64,000 bases of DNA. It comes from Nostoc sp. PCC 7107. Its GTDB lineage: Bacteria > Cyanobacteriota > Cyanobacteriia > Cyanobacteriales > Nostocaceae. The notes under the pieces are model-generated. The model had not been told where the DNA came from. It did not search any database and saw nothing but the letters and a program-made list of their open reading frames with translations. Positions within the stretch are counted from its first letter, which is position 1; each line of letters opens with the position of its first letter. The DNA is taken from the NCBI RefSeq assembly GCF_000316625.1, contig NC_019676.1, positions 1 through 64,000 of the forward strand, given 5' to 3'. The position numbers were made by a program, and so were the translations under genes. This document shows, piece after piece, positions 17,637-25,773 of the stretch.

Positions 17637-18149
17637 TTTAACTACCCCGAATATTACATATATATTAATAACGATTAAATCTGCAAAACCTCAGTAAATT
17701 TACGTTTAAGTAAATCATTGGATGAACAAAATACCCGACTGCTTAAAGAAGTCAGTTAGAAATGAGTCCTACTCAGTGTATTAATACTTAATAAATATAA
17801 ATTTTTTTGGAGAATAGTTTAATTTGACATTTTCAATAAAAATATCAATTGGGGTGATAAATTAATTTTTTGGATAAATATCAGCTATTAATAAAACCTA
17901 GCTAGAGAGGGTTGAAATCACTCCAGTTTTTATGAACAAGCCGTCTATTTGAAAATAGTACTGAAAAAGCCCACTCTACGTATATTGGTATATGGGATAA
18001 AATCACACATAATTTTACCAAAAAACATTTATAATTCGCCCAATTAGTGCTAAATTTCTCATGAATGATTTAGGATTGCTACAGGCGATCGCCAACATCA
18101 GTTAACTATTGTTACTTTACTTAGCTTGAGATTTTGTCTTTAATTACAA
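17637..18149. other. AT-rich intergenic region
   Basis: A 513-bp gap upstream of the dynamin-like gene. A degenerate copy of the PD-type hairpin lies near 17731-17757 (left arm ACCCGACT, right arm altered to GTCAGTT). A HIP1 octamer is near 18086. I see no further gene, tRNA or strong promoter in it. Confidence 0.5.
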
Positions 18150-18222
18150 CGAGCGCGGCAGGGCTCGAACCTGCGACCGATTGCTTAGAAGGCAATTGCT
18201 CTATCCACTGAGCTACGCGCCC
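18150..18222 (-). tRNA. tRNA-Arg (anticodon UCU)
   Basis: A complete 73-base cloverleaf reads on the minus strand. The acceptor stem GGGCGCG pairs with CGCGCTC (one G-U), the D arm is GCTC…GAGC, and the anticodon stem ATTGC/GCAAT holds the loop CTTCTAA with anticodon TCT, which reads AGA. The T arm is GCAGG-TTCGAGC-CCTGC and the discriminator base is G. CCA is not encoded. There is no variable-arm extension and no intron. Confidence 0.97.
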
Positions 18223-18559
18223 AAGCTAAAATTATGGCTCTTGGAGGAGTCATATAAGAACAATTATATCGTTATTGCCACTAAGAAGCAATGAAAAATT
18301 GCAGATTTGCGATAGCAAGGCTAAGATGCTAGTCGAACAAAGCAAATCAATCATTGATTAGCTACATTGGGTGGTCAAGGCGGGTTATTTGCATTTTAGT
18401 GGAGATATCCTTTGGGTAGCTTACACTAAGGTGGCTAAAGAGCGATCGCACAGCTTACCCCAATAATATGCTAAGTAATCGCACTCTTGGCGATGTTACT
18501 AAATCAGATTATAGATCGCATATCCACAAAGCCCCTGTGAGGAGTTATTTGCTAGTGCT
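18223..18559. other. Intergenic region between tRNA-Arg and the next gene
   Basis: 337 bp separating divergent units. It contains a HIP1-like GCGATCGC near 18441 and nothing else that I can identify. It should hold the tRNA promoter (minus) and that of the plus-strand gene beginning at 18560. Confidence 0.4.
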
Positions 18560-19219
18560 ATGTTTATTCTCAAACGGCAGGATGTTGAAATATCGAGCAT
18601 TCAGCACCCAAAAAGGGATCAGCAAATGCCGATCCTCCATTATCAGGGGCAAACCTTTCGGCTGATTAGTTTATTTAAAGCTAATCAAGAAGAAGAAGCC
18701 CGCGCCTTGTGGAGAGATTTGACAGATAATCGCGGCAAAGCTTGTGTCTTGCTAGAAGAACCAGATCGTTTTAGCATCTGGGGTAAAGTCCGCTTAGAGC
18801 AGCTAGATGGTGACACTGGCGGTCATGGTAAGACAGATATACTGATTCAAGCCAGTATTTTGCTACTGCAAGCTGTCCATCTGGATATTGAAGAGTTTTT
18901 AGGCGCTCGACAAGCAACATTATTTGAAAAAGATATGGCGGAAATTTTCCGACAGCAGAAATTTCCCGAAACTTCTTCCCCCGAATCAGTTAAACACTTA
19001 GTGACAATAGATCCCCTAGAAGGAACGAAACTTCCGCCTTGGCAAGAAAATCATGTAACAACTTTTTTACAAGAACTGCACAAGCTAGGGAAAACCTATT
19101 TTGGTAATGCCAATTTTGCCAACAAAGTAGCAGATAGGTTACAGGATATGGCAGATGGCGAGCGATCGCTATTTATCTCTTGGTTAAACCAATCTTCACT
19201 GAGTAAACTGTGGCAATAG
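18560..19219 (+). CDS. Conserved cyanobacterial protein of unknown function (Npun_F0813-like)
   Basis: A 219-residue soluble protein that I associate, from memory, with the Npun_F0813 family. The N-terminus (FILKRQDVEISSIQHPKRDQ) runs into an alpha/beta segment (YQGQTFRLISLFKANQEEEA, then ACVLLEEPDRFSIWGKVRLE). The remainder is helical, ending with FISWLNQSSLSKLW. No catalytic motif, membrane segment or signal is visible. It lies 116 bp before a membrane-protein gene on the same strand. Function unknown. Confidence 0.72.
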   Translation: MFILKRQDVEISSIQHPKRDQQMPILHYQGQTFRLISLFKANQEEEARALWRDLTDNRGKACVLLEEPDRFSIWGKVRLEQLDGDTGGHGKTDILIQASILLLQAVHLDIEEFLGARQATLFEKDMAEIFRQQKFPETSSPESVKHLVTIDPLEGTKLPPWQENHVTTFLQELHKLGKTYFGNANFANKVADRLQDMADGERSLFISWLNQSSLSKLWQ

Positions 19220-19269
19220 CATGAAAAAGTAGGAATCATGAAGTCTGAGAACCTCTATTGCACTCTATC

Positions 19270-19304
19270 CTTCAGACTTCAGACTTCAGTCTTCAGTCTT
19301 CACA
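19270..19304. repeat. Heptanucleotide tandem repeat (CTTCAGA/CTTCAGT)
   Basis: Five consecutive 7-bp units: CTTCAGA twice, CTTCAGT twice and CTTCACA. They sit in the gap before the membrane-protein gene at 19336. Confidence 0.9.
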
Positions 19305-19335
19305 CTTCCAGCGTGCATATACATAGTCAATTCTT

Positions 19336-20190
19336 ATGAGTAGCTCATACAACAATAATTCTCTAAGTTCTAAATCCATCTTCAGTAATCGCAATATCAT
19401 GTTAGCCGGGATTGCCTGGGCTGTGGCTGCACTATTATATTTTTTGCTATTTAGTGCTAAAATTCCAGGAGCCAACGGCGTAGAAAGTCGTGCCGAATGG
19501 TATGTTATTGGCACAAACATTTTTGAAGCGTTAGCTTACTTGGGTGCTGGTATTTTATGCTTAAGGAATTGGCGTAGCCCCCAAATCGTCAGCAGTCGAA
19601 ATGTGTGGTTGGCAATTGCCATTGGTATGCTTTCTTATTTCCTGGGAGGGATATTTTTTGGCTATACGGAAATAATTTTAAAAGAAGAACCAGATGTATC
19701 GATTGGCGATGTGTTTTTTGTATTGACTTATATTTCCCTGGGCGTAGGCATGATTTTAGCTGTGGCATCAAGACGCATTAATCTCGAAAAATGGCAGTTG
19801 CTGATTGTAGCAGCAATAGGAGTGTTCGGCAGTTTGGTGGCATGGTGGATTTCGATGCAGCAAACAACACCAACAGAATTACTTGCGGCGATTTTGAATT
19901 GGTTTTATGTAGTTAGCGATGTAGTGCTGCTGATTATTGCCACAACCTTACTCTTAGCTTTTTGGGGAGGACGGGTGGCTCAATCTTGGCGAATGATTGC
20001 AGCGGCGGCCTTTTCGCTTTACATTGCAGATATGTGGTTTAAATTCGCTCAAGGGCCTAGTTACCAAAGTGGAGACATATTAGAAGTGTTTTGGGTATTT
20101 AGTGGAGTGTTATTCGGTATGGGCGCAGTCCTAGAACATGACGCATCATTGAGCCGGACTCGCCGGGAGCGTGGACGTAAACGAGCTTAG
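19336..20190 (+). CDS. Polytopic membrane protein of unknown function
   Basis: A 284-residue protein with about eight hydrophobic segments, starting at residues 20-40 (NIMLAGIAWAVAALLYFLLF) and ending near 265 (EVFWVFSGVLFGMGAVL). A short polar N-terminus and a strongly basic C-terminus (SRTRRERGRKRA) suggest a cytoplasmic tail. The segments carry few charged residues apart from AEWYVIGTNIFE and GYTEIILKEEPD. I do not recognise a named family; it looks like a conserved cyanobacterial integral membrane protein. The next gene starts only 5 bp after its stop, so the two are probably an operon. Confidence 0.72.
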   Translation: MSSSYNNNSLSSKSIFSNRNIMLAGIAWAVAALLYFLLFSAKIPGANGVESRAEWYVIGTNIFEALAYLGAGILCLRNWRSPQIVSSRNVWLAIAIGMLSYFLGGIFFGYTEIILKEEPDVSIGDVFFVLTYISLGVGMILAVASRRINLEKWQLLIVAAIGVFGSLVAWWISMQQTTPTELLAAILNWFYVVSDVVLLIIATTLLLAFWGGRVAQSWRMIAAAAFSLYIADMWFKFAQGPSYQSGDILEVFWVFSGVLFGMGAVLEHDASLSRTRRERGRKRA

Positions 20191-20195
20191 ATTTG

Positions 20196-21206
20196 GTGTC
20201 TACCGTGAGAAAACTAACAGATTCAGATAAACAAGAAATTCTTAAGTTATATCGAGAGACTGCTGAAACAACATCGACTTTAGCAGAACGCTATGACGTG
20301 AGTAACTCAACAATTAGTCGCTTGCTCAAAAGTACCTTACCAGAGGATGAGTACGAATACCTAGTTTCTTTGAAACGGGCGGCTCGGACTCCTGAAGGGA
20401 GGGCGCAGGTAAACTATGAACAGTTGCCTTTATTGATTAACAAAGAGCCGGAAATAGAACCGCCTCAGAGCGAAAGTAAACCTTTAGAGTTGCCCAAGCT
20501 CAAATCACAGGAGACAATTATTGAGGCAGAACCGGAACCAGACGAAGATTCGGAGGACTCCAATTCCGCTATTAGACGGGTGCGGAAGCGTTCTTCGGCG
20601 GCTACAGAAAAACCAAAGCCTCGATTAATTAAAAAATTAGACATTCCGCCAGAACAACCACCAGAAATTCCTGGCCTTCCTAGTCCAATATTGGATGAGG
20701 AACGTCCAAAAGTCGCCGCTTTTGCCGAAATGCTGGGCGAAGAATTGCTGGATGAATCTGAAGATCTAGAGGATTTAGATGATGACGATTTAGATGATGA
20801 CGATTTAGATGATGACGATTATGAGGAAGATGAAGATGACTTTGAAGAGTCAAGACCTTTAGTTACCAGACGTAGGTTAGGTGAAGCACCAGTTCAAGTT
20901 TTACCATTGTCGGCAGCCAATTTGCCGAGAACTTGTTATTTGGTAATTGACCGTTCAGCAGAGCTAATTACCCGACCACTCAAGGACTTTGGTGATTTGG
21001 GGCAAATTCCTACTCTAGAAACTCAGCAAAGAACTTTACCAATCTTTGATAACCACCGCGTGGCCAAGCGTTTTTCCACAAAGCGCGATCGCGTCATTAA
21101 AGTTCCTGATAGTAGAATGCTCCATAAGGCGCGGACTCACCTCCAAGCCAAAGGCATCACCAGACTGTTAATTGATGGTCAAGTCTACTCTTTGTCTGCC
21201 CTTTAA
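20196..21206 (+). CDS. Helix-turn-helix protein with a long acidic linker
   Basis: The N-terminus (about residues 5-50) is a transposase/Hin-like helix-turn-helix: SDKQEILKLYRETAETTSTL, then AERYDVSNSTISRLLKS. The middle is proline/glutamate-rich, followed by an extremely acidic run near 190-220 built from DLDDD units. The C-terminal domain (LPRTCYLVIDRSAELITRPL, then KGITRLLIDGQVYSLSAL) is conserved-looking but unassigned. No transposase catalytic domain is present, so it is more likely a DNA-binding regulator. GTG at 20196 is preferred over TTG at 20193. It follows the membrane-protein gene by 5 bp. Confidence 0.7.
   Translation: MSTVRKLTDSDKQEILKLYRETAETTSTLAERYDVSNSTISRLLKSTLPEDEYEYLVSLKRAARTPEGRAQVNYEQLPLLINKEPEIEPPQSESKPLELPKLKSQETIIEAEPEPDEDSEDSNSAIRRVRKRSSAATEKPKPRLIKKLDIPPEQPPEIPGLPSPILDEERPKVAAFAEMLGEELLDESEDLEDLDDDDLDDDDLDDDDYEEDEDDFEESRPLVTRRRLGEAPVQVLPLSAANLPRTCYLVIDRSAELITRPLKDFGDLGQIPTLETQQRTLPIFDNHRVAKRFSTKRDRVIKVPDSRMLHKARTHLQAKGITRLLIDGQVYSLSAL
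20777..20821 (+). repeat. 15-bp in-frame tandem repeat encoding an acidic run
   Basis: Three near-identical copies of GATTTAGATGATGAC encode DLDDD repeats within the helix-turn-helix protein. The copies are identical at DNA level, which points to recent expansion by slippage. Confidence 0.8.
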
Positions 21207-21212
21207 CTAAAA

Positions 21213-21233
21213 GGCAGGAGGCAGGAGGCAGGA
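21213..21233. repeat. Heptanucleotide tandem repeat (GGCAGGA x3)
   Basis: Three perfect GGCAGGA units in the 70-bp gap between convergent genes. A following CCTGTTCCCTGTCACCTG stretch is also repetitive. Confidence 0.9.
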
Positions 21234-21276
21234 GGAATGAACACTATTTACTTACCTGTTCCCTGTCACCTGTTCC

Positions 21277-22224
21277 CTAATTATGGGTGTACACAGCTAA
21301 ATTAACGCGCTTCGCTAAATTCACAATGTCTTGTTTGCGAGCAACTTGATTTACCCAAAGTTGAGGTATACCCTCAATACCGTAGTAAATTCCCGCTAAC
21401 CCACCCGTGACAGCAGCAGTTGTATCTGTGTGTCCGCCCAAATTCACAGCTTTTAACACAGCTTCTGCATAAGATGTGCTGTTTAACAAACACCATAACG
21501 ATGCTTCTAGGGTTTCAATGACATAGCCGCCAGATTTAATCTCTTCAATTGGTAAGCTGGCTATTTCACCACTGAATACTCTCGCAAAATGGGGCATTTC
21601 TGCCAGAAATTGCGGTGCAGAATAAATAGTTTGAACTTTCTCTAAGCCTTGAGTGTAAGCTGTTGGCAAATTAGCACCTTGCAGGAGTTCAATGGCGATA
21701 CTAGTATAAATGCCGCAGGCCATTTGCGATCGCAGATGAGCATGGGTAATGCAAGACACCTGATGCACCCGCAAAATTAATTCGGAAAAATCTAAGGTTT
21801 TATGACAATAAGCCATTGGTAAAATTCTCATCAAAGAACCATTACCATTACTCATTTCGCTGGTTCCCCCAGCTTCTAAAGGTGGAACGCCTTGATTAAT
21901 TCGCATCATAGCTGCATGAGTACTCTGGCCGATACCAAATATTTCCCCTCTGGGAGTCCAGTAAGCTTGCTTGTACCACCGCCAGAAAGACAACGCTATA
22001 TCATCCAAAGAATATCCTCGGCAAAGGTTTTCTGCCAAGCAAAACGTTAGGGAACTATCATCTGACCAAGTTCCTGGCGGTTGATGCCATGTGCCATAGC
22101 CTAGCATCTTCGTGACGGGGAATTTCATTCGTTCAGCGCGGCTAGTAAACTCCACCGGTACACCCAAGGCATCACCGACACATAAACCCATCAAACCAGA
22201 CAACGTTTGTGTAGCGGTTAGCAT
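21277..22224 (-). CDS. ADP-ribosylglycohydrolase (DraG) family protein
   Basis: Expected to hydrolyse ADP-ribose linkages with a binuclear metal site. The 315-residue chain has GLCVGDALGVPVEF at the N-terminus, the metal-binding TWSDDSSLTF (about residue 53) and the C-terminal GGHTDTTAAVTGGLAG, where the usual GGDTDT has histidine in place of the first aspartate. That substitution could alter the metal site. The family includes DraG, which reactivates nitrogenase reductase, as well as many enzymes of unknown target. Convergent with the helix-turn-helix gene; upstream is a 400-bp gap. Confidence 0.85.
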   Translation of the reverse strand: MLTATQTLSGLMGLCVGDALGVPVEFTSRAERMKFPVTKMLGYGTWHQPPGTWSDDSSLTFCLAENLCRGYSLDDIALSFWRWYKQAYWTPRGEIFGIGQSTHAAMMRINQGVPPLEAGGTSEMSNGNGSLMRILPMAYCHKTLDFSELILRVHQVSCITHAHLRSQMACGIYTSIAIELLQGANLPTAYTQGLEKVQTIYSAPQFLAEMPHFARVFSGEIASLPIEEIKSGGYVIETLEASLWCLLNSTSYAEAVLKAVNLGGHTDTTAAVTGGLAGIYYGIEGIPQLWVNQVARKQDIVNLAKRVNLAVYTHN

Positions 22225-22655
22225 TATGCCATCTCCACGAAAAGCGCCAAAATTTTCCAGCCAGAATACAGTTAGCCCAATAGGTACTGAATTCTGATTA
22301 ATTAACTTTATATATTTCTGCTATGGCTTATTGCTATGCCTGCTACAGGCAATTATCATGTCTTAGTTAAAATTTCAAAATAATCAAACTTGCATAATTC
22401 ATGCTAAAAAAATCAATTTTTATCACTATAATGTGACACTTCTTTAAGCGCCCACTCTAGATAAATGTCCGGTTTAGATCAGACTTGCTGCGTATATCTA
22501 AAAATTTCATGCCAAATAAAATCGTAAATCTACTATTAACTCTGCGGCATCAATAGCAACAAAAACTCTATAGATATTAAAAATCAACTGGAACTTTTTT
22601 ACACAATTTGCGACCTAGTACATAACAGCAAAAATTCAAAAGATTGGTCAAAGTT
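22225..22655. other. Intergenic region upstream of the outer-membrane protein gene
   Basis: About 430 bp between divergent genes. A TATAAT at 22437-22442 is a possible plus-strand -10 element, but no good -35 lies 17 bp upstream. No gene or strong hairpin is evident. Confidence 0.4.
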
Positions 22656-23192
22656 ATGAAAGGTTTACTTCAGTCTTTCGTGGTATTTTATACATTATCT
22701 TCCTTAGTTATTGCGCCTCTAGTAATGAATGCAGGTCAAGCATCTGCTGAACAGAAAAAAGGTACTGATGCTAGTTATGTTGGTGCTGGTGTTGCTGCTG
22801 GTGTTACCAACGGCGGACTCAACAATGATGCTGCTAACTTTGGCGGTAATCTCACAGCTAAAGTGAAATTAGGCAGCCTCCCGATTTCTGCACGCGGGAA
22901 TGTTCTCTGGAATGATCAGACGAGTACTATCATCCCAGAAGTTTCTTTAGATGTGCCAATTGCTAATAGAACTAATGCCTATGTTACTGGTGGTTATTCT
23001 TTTCTAGATAAAGATGGTTCACCCAGTCCTTTAGGTAATAGAGATTCTGTAGTAGTAGGTGCTGGTGTGGAATCAGAAGTTGCTAATAATTTCCTCATCT
23101 ACACAAATGCCAAAGTTGGACTACGTGCTTATCAAAATAGTCCGGCTTCTGCTGTTAGCATCAATGGTGGTATTGGTTATCGCTTTAAATAA
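22656..23192 (+). CDS. Small exported beta-barrel-like protein
   Basis: A 178-residue protein from the ATG at 22656 (a TTG at 22644 is also in frame but less likely). A signal peptide (MKGLLQSFVVFYTLSSLVIA … GQASA) precedes the mature N-terminus EQKKGTDASYVG. The remainder alternates polar and hydrophobic residues in strands typical of a small outer-membrane barrel (AYVTGGYSFLDKDG, SINGGIGYRFK) and ends in an aromatic-then-basic C-terminus YRFK. This looks like an outer-membrane beta-barrel domain; the role is unknown. A hairpin with a T-run lies 31 bp after the stop. Confidence 0.75.
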   Translation: MKGLLQSFVVFYTLSSLVIAPLVMNAGQASAEQKKGTDASYVGAGVAAGVTNGGLNNDAANFGGNLTAKVKLGSLPISARGNVLWNDQTSTIIPEVSLDVPIANRTNAYVTGGYSFLDKDGSPSPLGNRDSVVVGAGVESEVANNFLIYTNAKVGLRAYQNSPASAVSINGGIGYRFK

Positions 23193-23222
23193 CTTACTCT
23201 GACACAAGTAAGAAGTTAATTG

Positions 23223-23241
23223 TTGCGTAGACGCAATTTTT
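23223..23241 (+). terminator. Intrinsic terminator after the outer-membrane protein gene
   Basis: A short stem TTGCG/CGCAA with loop TAGA is followed by five T residues. It ends 49 bp after the stop codon. Confidence 0.65.
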
Positions 23242-23343
23242 CTGGTTAATTCTCATATTGTTTAGATGTTAGGCAATCGAAAAACATCAGCAGATAAACA
23301 TAATTATCTGTAATTCTCTTGCCTTTTGTTTATTAACTAGGAA

Positions 23344-23525
23344 GTAAGTTGGTGGAATTCCAGCCCAATATGGTGAATTGTGTTGTTGAACTTTGAATAC
23401 TGCTGGAAGATGAGACTTTATCGGTAAAAGTCACCGAAAACCAACAAAGTTTAAGTTGATTTATACCACCTACTTATATATGCTGGTTTTGTTAAGTGTA
23501 AAACTATCGACAAAGCCGGCTTTTT
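23344..23525 (+). ncRNA. Candidate structured RNA with its own terminator upstream of sulfite reductase
   Basis: A long-range stem closes a 111-base domain: 23344-23355 pairs with 23466-23477 in 11 of 12 positions (one G-U wobble, one T-T mismatch). Inside, TTCCAGC (23358-23364) pairs perfectly with GCTGGAA (23402-23408), and GACTTT (23414-23419) with AAAGTC (23427-23432). Four bases beyond the closing stem comes an 11-bp terminator stem, 23482-23492 with 23510-23520, followed by TTTTT. GCTGG is repeated at 23482, so CCAGC at 23360 could pair with either copy and disrupt the terminator. It could be a riboswitch-like attenuator for the gene 117 bp downstream or a free RNA. I do not recognise a known class. 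Confidence 0.55.
23482..23525 (+). terminator. Strong intrinsic terminator within the sulfite reductase leader
   Basis: Stem arms GCTGGTTTTGT (23482-23492) and ACAAAGCCGGC (23510-23520) form 11 continuous pairs including two G-U, with a 17-base loop and a run of five T residues. No coding gene ends just upstream: the outer-membrane gene already has a terminator at 23223. This implies a separate short transcript or an attenuated leader. Confidence 0.75.
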
Positions 23526-23641
23526 GCCGTGTTACAATTGTCGTATTCCTCATATTTCCGACCGGATTACCGGGAATAACTGAGCCAACAACTTAGCTTT
23601 GGCTTTCATCCTTGCTTTATTGAGAATACTATACAACTCTC

Positions 23642-25609
23642 ATGGTTAAATCTGCTCCTCCCTCACCTACCAGCCGTAAGCCCTCGAAAGTAGAAGGCAT
23701 CAAAGAACATAGTAATTTTTTGCGTGAACCTGTAGCAACGCAGATCCTTGAGGATACTACTCATTTTACCGAAGACGCAATCCAAATCCTCAAGTTTCAT
23801 GGCTCCTACCAGCAGGATAACCGCGATAATCGCGTGAAGGGACAGGAGAAAGATTACCAATTTATGCTGCGGACAAAGAATCCTGGTGGGTTCGTACCGC
23901 CGCAACTATATTTGGCCTTAGATCAGCTGGCTGATGAATATGGCAACCATACATTAAGGGCGACTACCCGTCAGGGTTTCCAAGTGCATGGAATTTTAAA
24001 GAAGAATCTCAAAGCCGCCATTGCGACTATTGTCAAAAATCTCGGTTCGACTTTGGGCGCTTGTGGTGACATTAACCGCAACGTTATGGCTCCACCAGTT
24101 CCCTTCAAAAATCGTCCTGAGTATAAGTATGCTTGGGAATATGCCCAAAACATTGCTGATTTGCTCTCACCCCAAACTGGTGCTTATTACGAAATTTGGC
24201 TAGATGGGGAAAAAGCCATCAGCGCGGAAGAAGATCCAGAGGTGAAGGCGGCGCGGCAAAAAAATGGTACTGGCACAGTTGTTCATGACAATGAAGAACC
24301 GCTGTATGGTACTTACTATATGCCCCGGAAATTCAAAGTTTCCGTGACAGTACCAGGCGATAATTCCATTGATTTATATTCCCAAGACTTGACTTTGGTA
24401 GTAATTACCAATTCTCAAGGGGAACTGGAAGGATTTGATGTTTTTGCTGGTGGTGGTTTAGGTAGAACCCACAACAAAGAAGAAACCTTTGCCAGATTAG
24501 CCGACCCGATTTGCTATGTAGACAAGGCCGATGTTTACGACATAGTTAAAGCAATTGTGGCTACTCAAAGAGATTATGGCGATCGCACTGACCGCCGTCA
24601 CGCTCGGTTAAAATACTTAATCAATGATTGGGGTGTAGATAAGTTCCGCGCCAAAGTCGAAGAATATTTTGGTAAGCCAGTCACCCCCTTTAAACCACTG
24701 CCAGAATTTAAATATGAGGATTTCCTCGGTTGGCAAGAACAAGGTGATGGCAAGTTATTTTTAGGCATTTCTATTGACAACGGTCGAGTTAAAGATGAAG
24801 GTTCATTGCAACTTAAAACCGCCTTGCGGGAAATTGTCGAAAAATTTCACCTACCTATCCGCCTGACACCCCATCAAAACCTAATTTTCTGCGATATTGA
24901 CCCAAAAAACAAACCAGCTATTCAAAAGATTCTCAACCGTTGCGGTGTTGTCTCTGACCCCAGTCAAATCGAGCCTTTAGTTCGTTATGCAATGGCTTGT
25001 CCAGCTTTGCCTACCTGTGGTTTGGCAATCACCGAGTCAGAACGGGCAATACCAGGGATTTTACAACGAATTCGGGCGCTGTTAGATCAATTTGGTTTAC
25101 AAAATGAACATTTTGTGGTAAGAATGACAGGCTGCCCCAACGGTTGCGCTCGTCCTTACATGGCAGAATTGGCTTTTGTAGGTAGTGGCCCGGAATCTTA
25201 TCAAGTTTGGTTGGGGGGTTCACCAGATCAAACACGACTGGCGCAACCAATTGTAGAAAAGTTGCACGACAATGACATAGAAAGCTTTTTAGAGCCGATT
25301 TTTGTTTACTTTAAGAAGTCACGGGAAGCTGAGGAAAGCTTTGGTGATTTTTGCTCACGCATTGGTTTTGATGCTATTCGAGAATTTGCGTCTCAATACC
25401 AGCCGGAAGCTGTCGTCATCACTACCGCAGAAACTTTACCCCAAGTAGTAGCAACCAAAAAGAAAGCTGCACCGAGTAGATCACGTCCCCGGATTAGTCT
25501 TTATGACGAGGTTTACAGCAAATTGAAGGAAACGGCTACGAGTCAAGGTAAATCTATGACGGAAGTAGTGAATGAAGCTTTGAAAATTTACTTGCAGATA
25601 GATAAGTAA
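23642..25609 (+). CDS. sir: Ferredoxin–sulfite reductase
   Basis: Reduces sulfite to sulfide with six electrons from ferredoxin in assimilatory sulfur metabolism. The 655-residue protein has duplicated ferredoxin-like and siroheme/[4Fe-4S] domains. The cluster ligands are C453 and C459 (CPALPTC) and C498 and C502 ([11 protein letters not shown]). [12 protein letters not shown] in the first half is a siroheme-contact motif. The length and the opening HSNFLREP favour sulfite over nitrite reductase. The last 40 residues ([20 protein letters not shown], then [14 protein letters not shown]) form an added ribbon-helix-helix-like tail after a lysine-rich linker. A structured, terminator-bearing leader precedes it. 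Confidence 0.92.
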   Translation: MVKSAPPSPTSRKPSKVEGIKEHSNFLREPVATQILEDTTHFTEDAIQILKFHGSYQQDNRDNRVKGQEKDYQFMLRTKNPGGFVPPQLYLALDQLADEYGNHTLRATTRQGFQVHGILKKNLKAAIATIVKNLGSTLGACGDINRNVMAPPVPFKNRPEYKYAWEYAQNIADLLSPQTGAYYEIWLDGEKAISAEEDPEVKAARQKNGTGTVVHDNEEPLYGTYYMPRKFKVSVTVPGDNSIDLYSQDLTLVVITNSQGELEGFDVFAGGGLGRTHNKEETFARLADPICYVDKADVYDIVKAIVATQRDYGDRTDRRHARLKYLINDWGVDKFRAKVEEYFGKPVTPFKPLPEFKYEDFLGWQEQGDGKLFLGISIDNGRVKDEGSLQLKTALREIVEKFHLPIRLTPHQNLIFCDIDPKNKPAIQKILNRCGVVSDPSQIEPLVRYAMACPALPTCGLAITESERAIPGILQRIRALLDQFGLQNEHFVVRMTGCPNGCARPYMAELAFVGSGPESYQVWLGGSPDQTRLAQPIVEKLHDNDIESFLEPIFVYFKKSREAEESFGDFCSRIGFDAIREFASQYQPEAVVITTAETLPQVVATKKKAAPSRSRPRISLYDEVYSKLKETATSQGKSMTEVVNEALKIYLQIDK

Positions 25610-25622
25610 CAGCTGAGTTCAG

Positions 25623-25657
25623 AAGTAGAGATGCGCTATTGTGTGTCTCTACTTTTA
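25623..25657 (+). terminator. Hairpin after sulfite reductase
   Basis: Arms AAGTAGAGA (25623-25631) and TCTCTACTT (25646-25654) with TTT following, 14 bp after the sir stop. The GTAGAGA…TCTCTAC pattern is a common cyanobacterial intergenic hairpin and here fits a terminator. Confidence 0.65.
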
Positions 25658-25773
25658 AGGTTTATTTGTGAGGCTGTTCCAAATCATAGTTTTTTTCAAC
25701 GCAAAGGTACATGGAGGTTAGCGCAGAGGTACGCGGAGGTTTTTGATGTGAAGTAATTAACCTGAGTTCAAGA

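Noticed and set aside
23344-23525. 6S RNA or cobalamin riboswitch as identity of the sir leader RNA
   Set aside because: It lacks the single long rod with central bubble of 6S RNA and I found no cobalamin B12-box; neighbours also do not fit.
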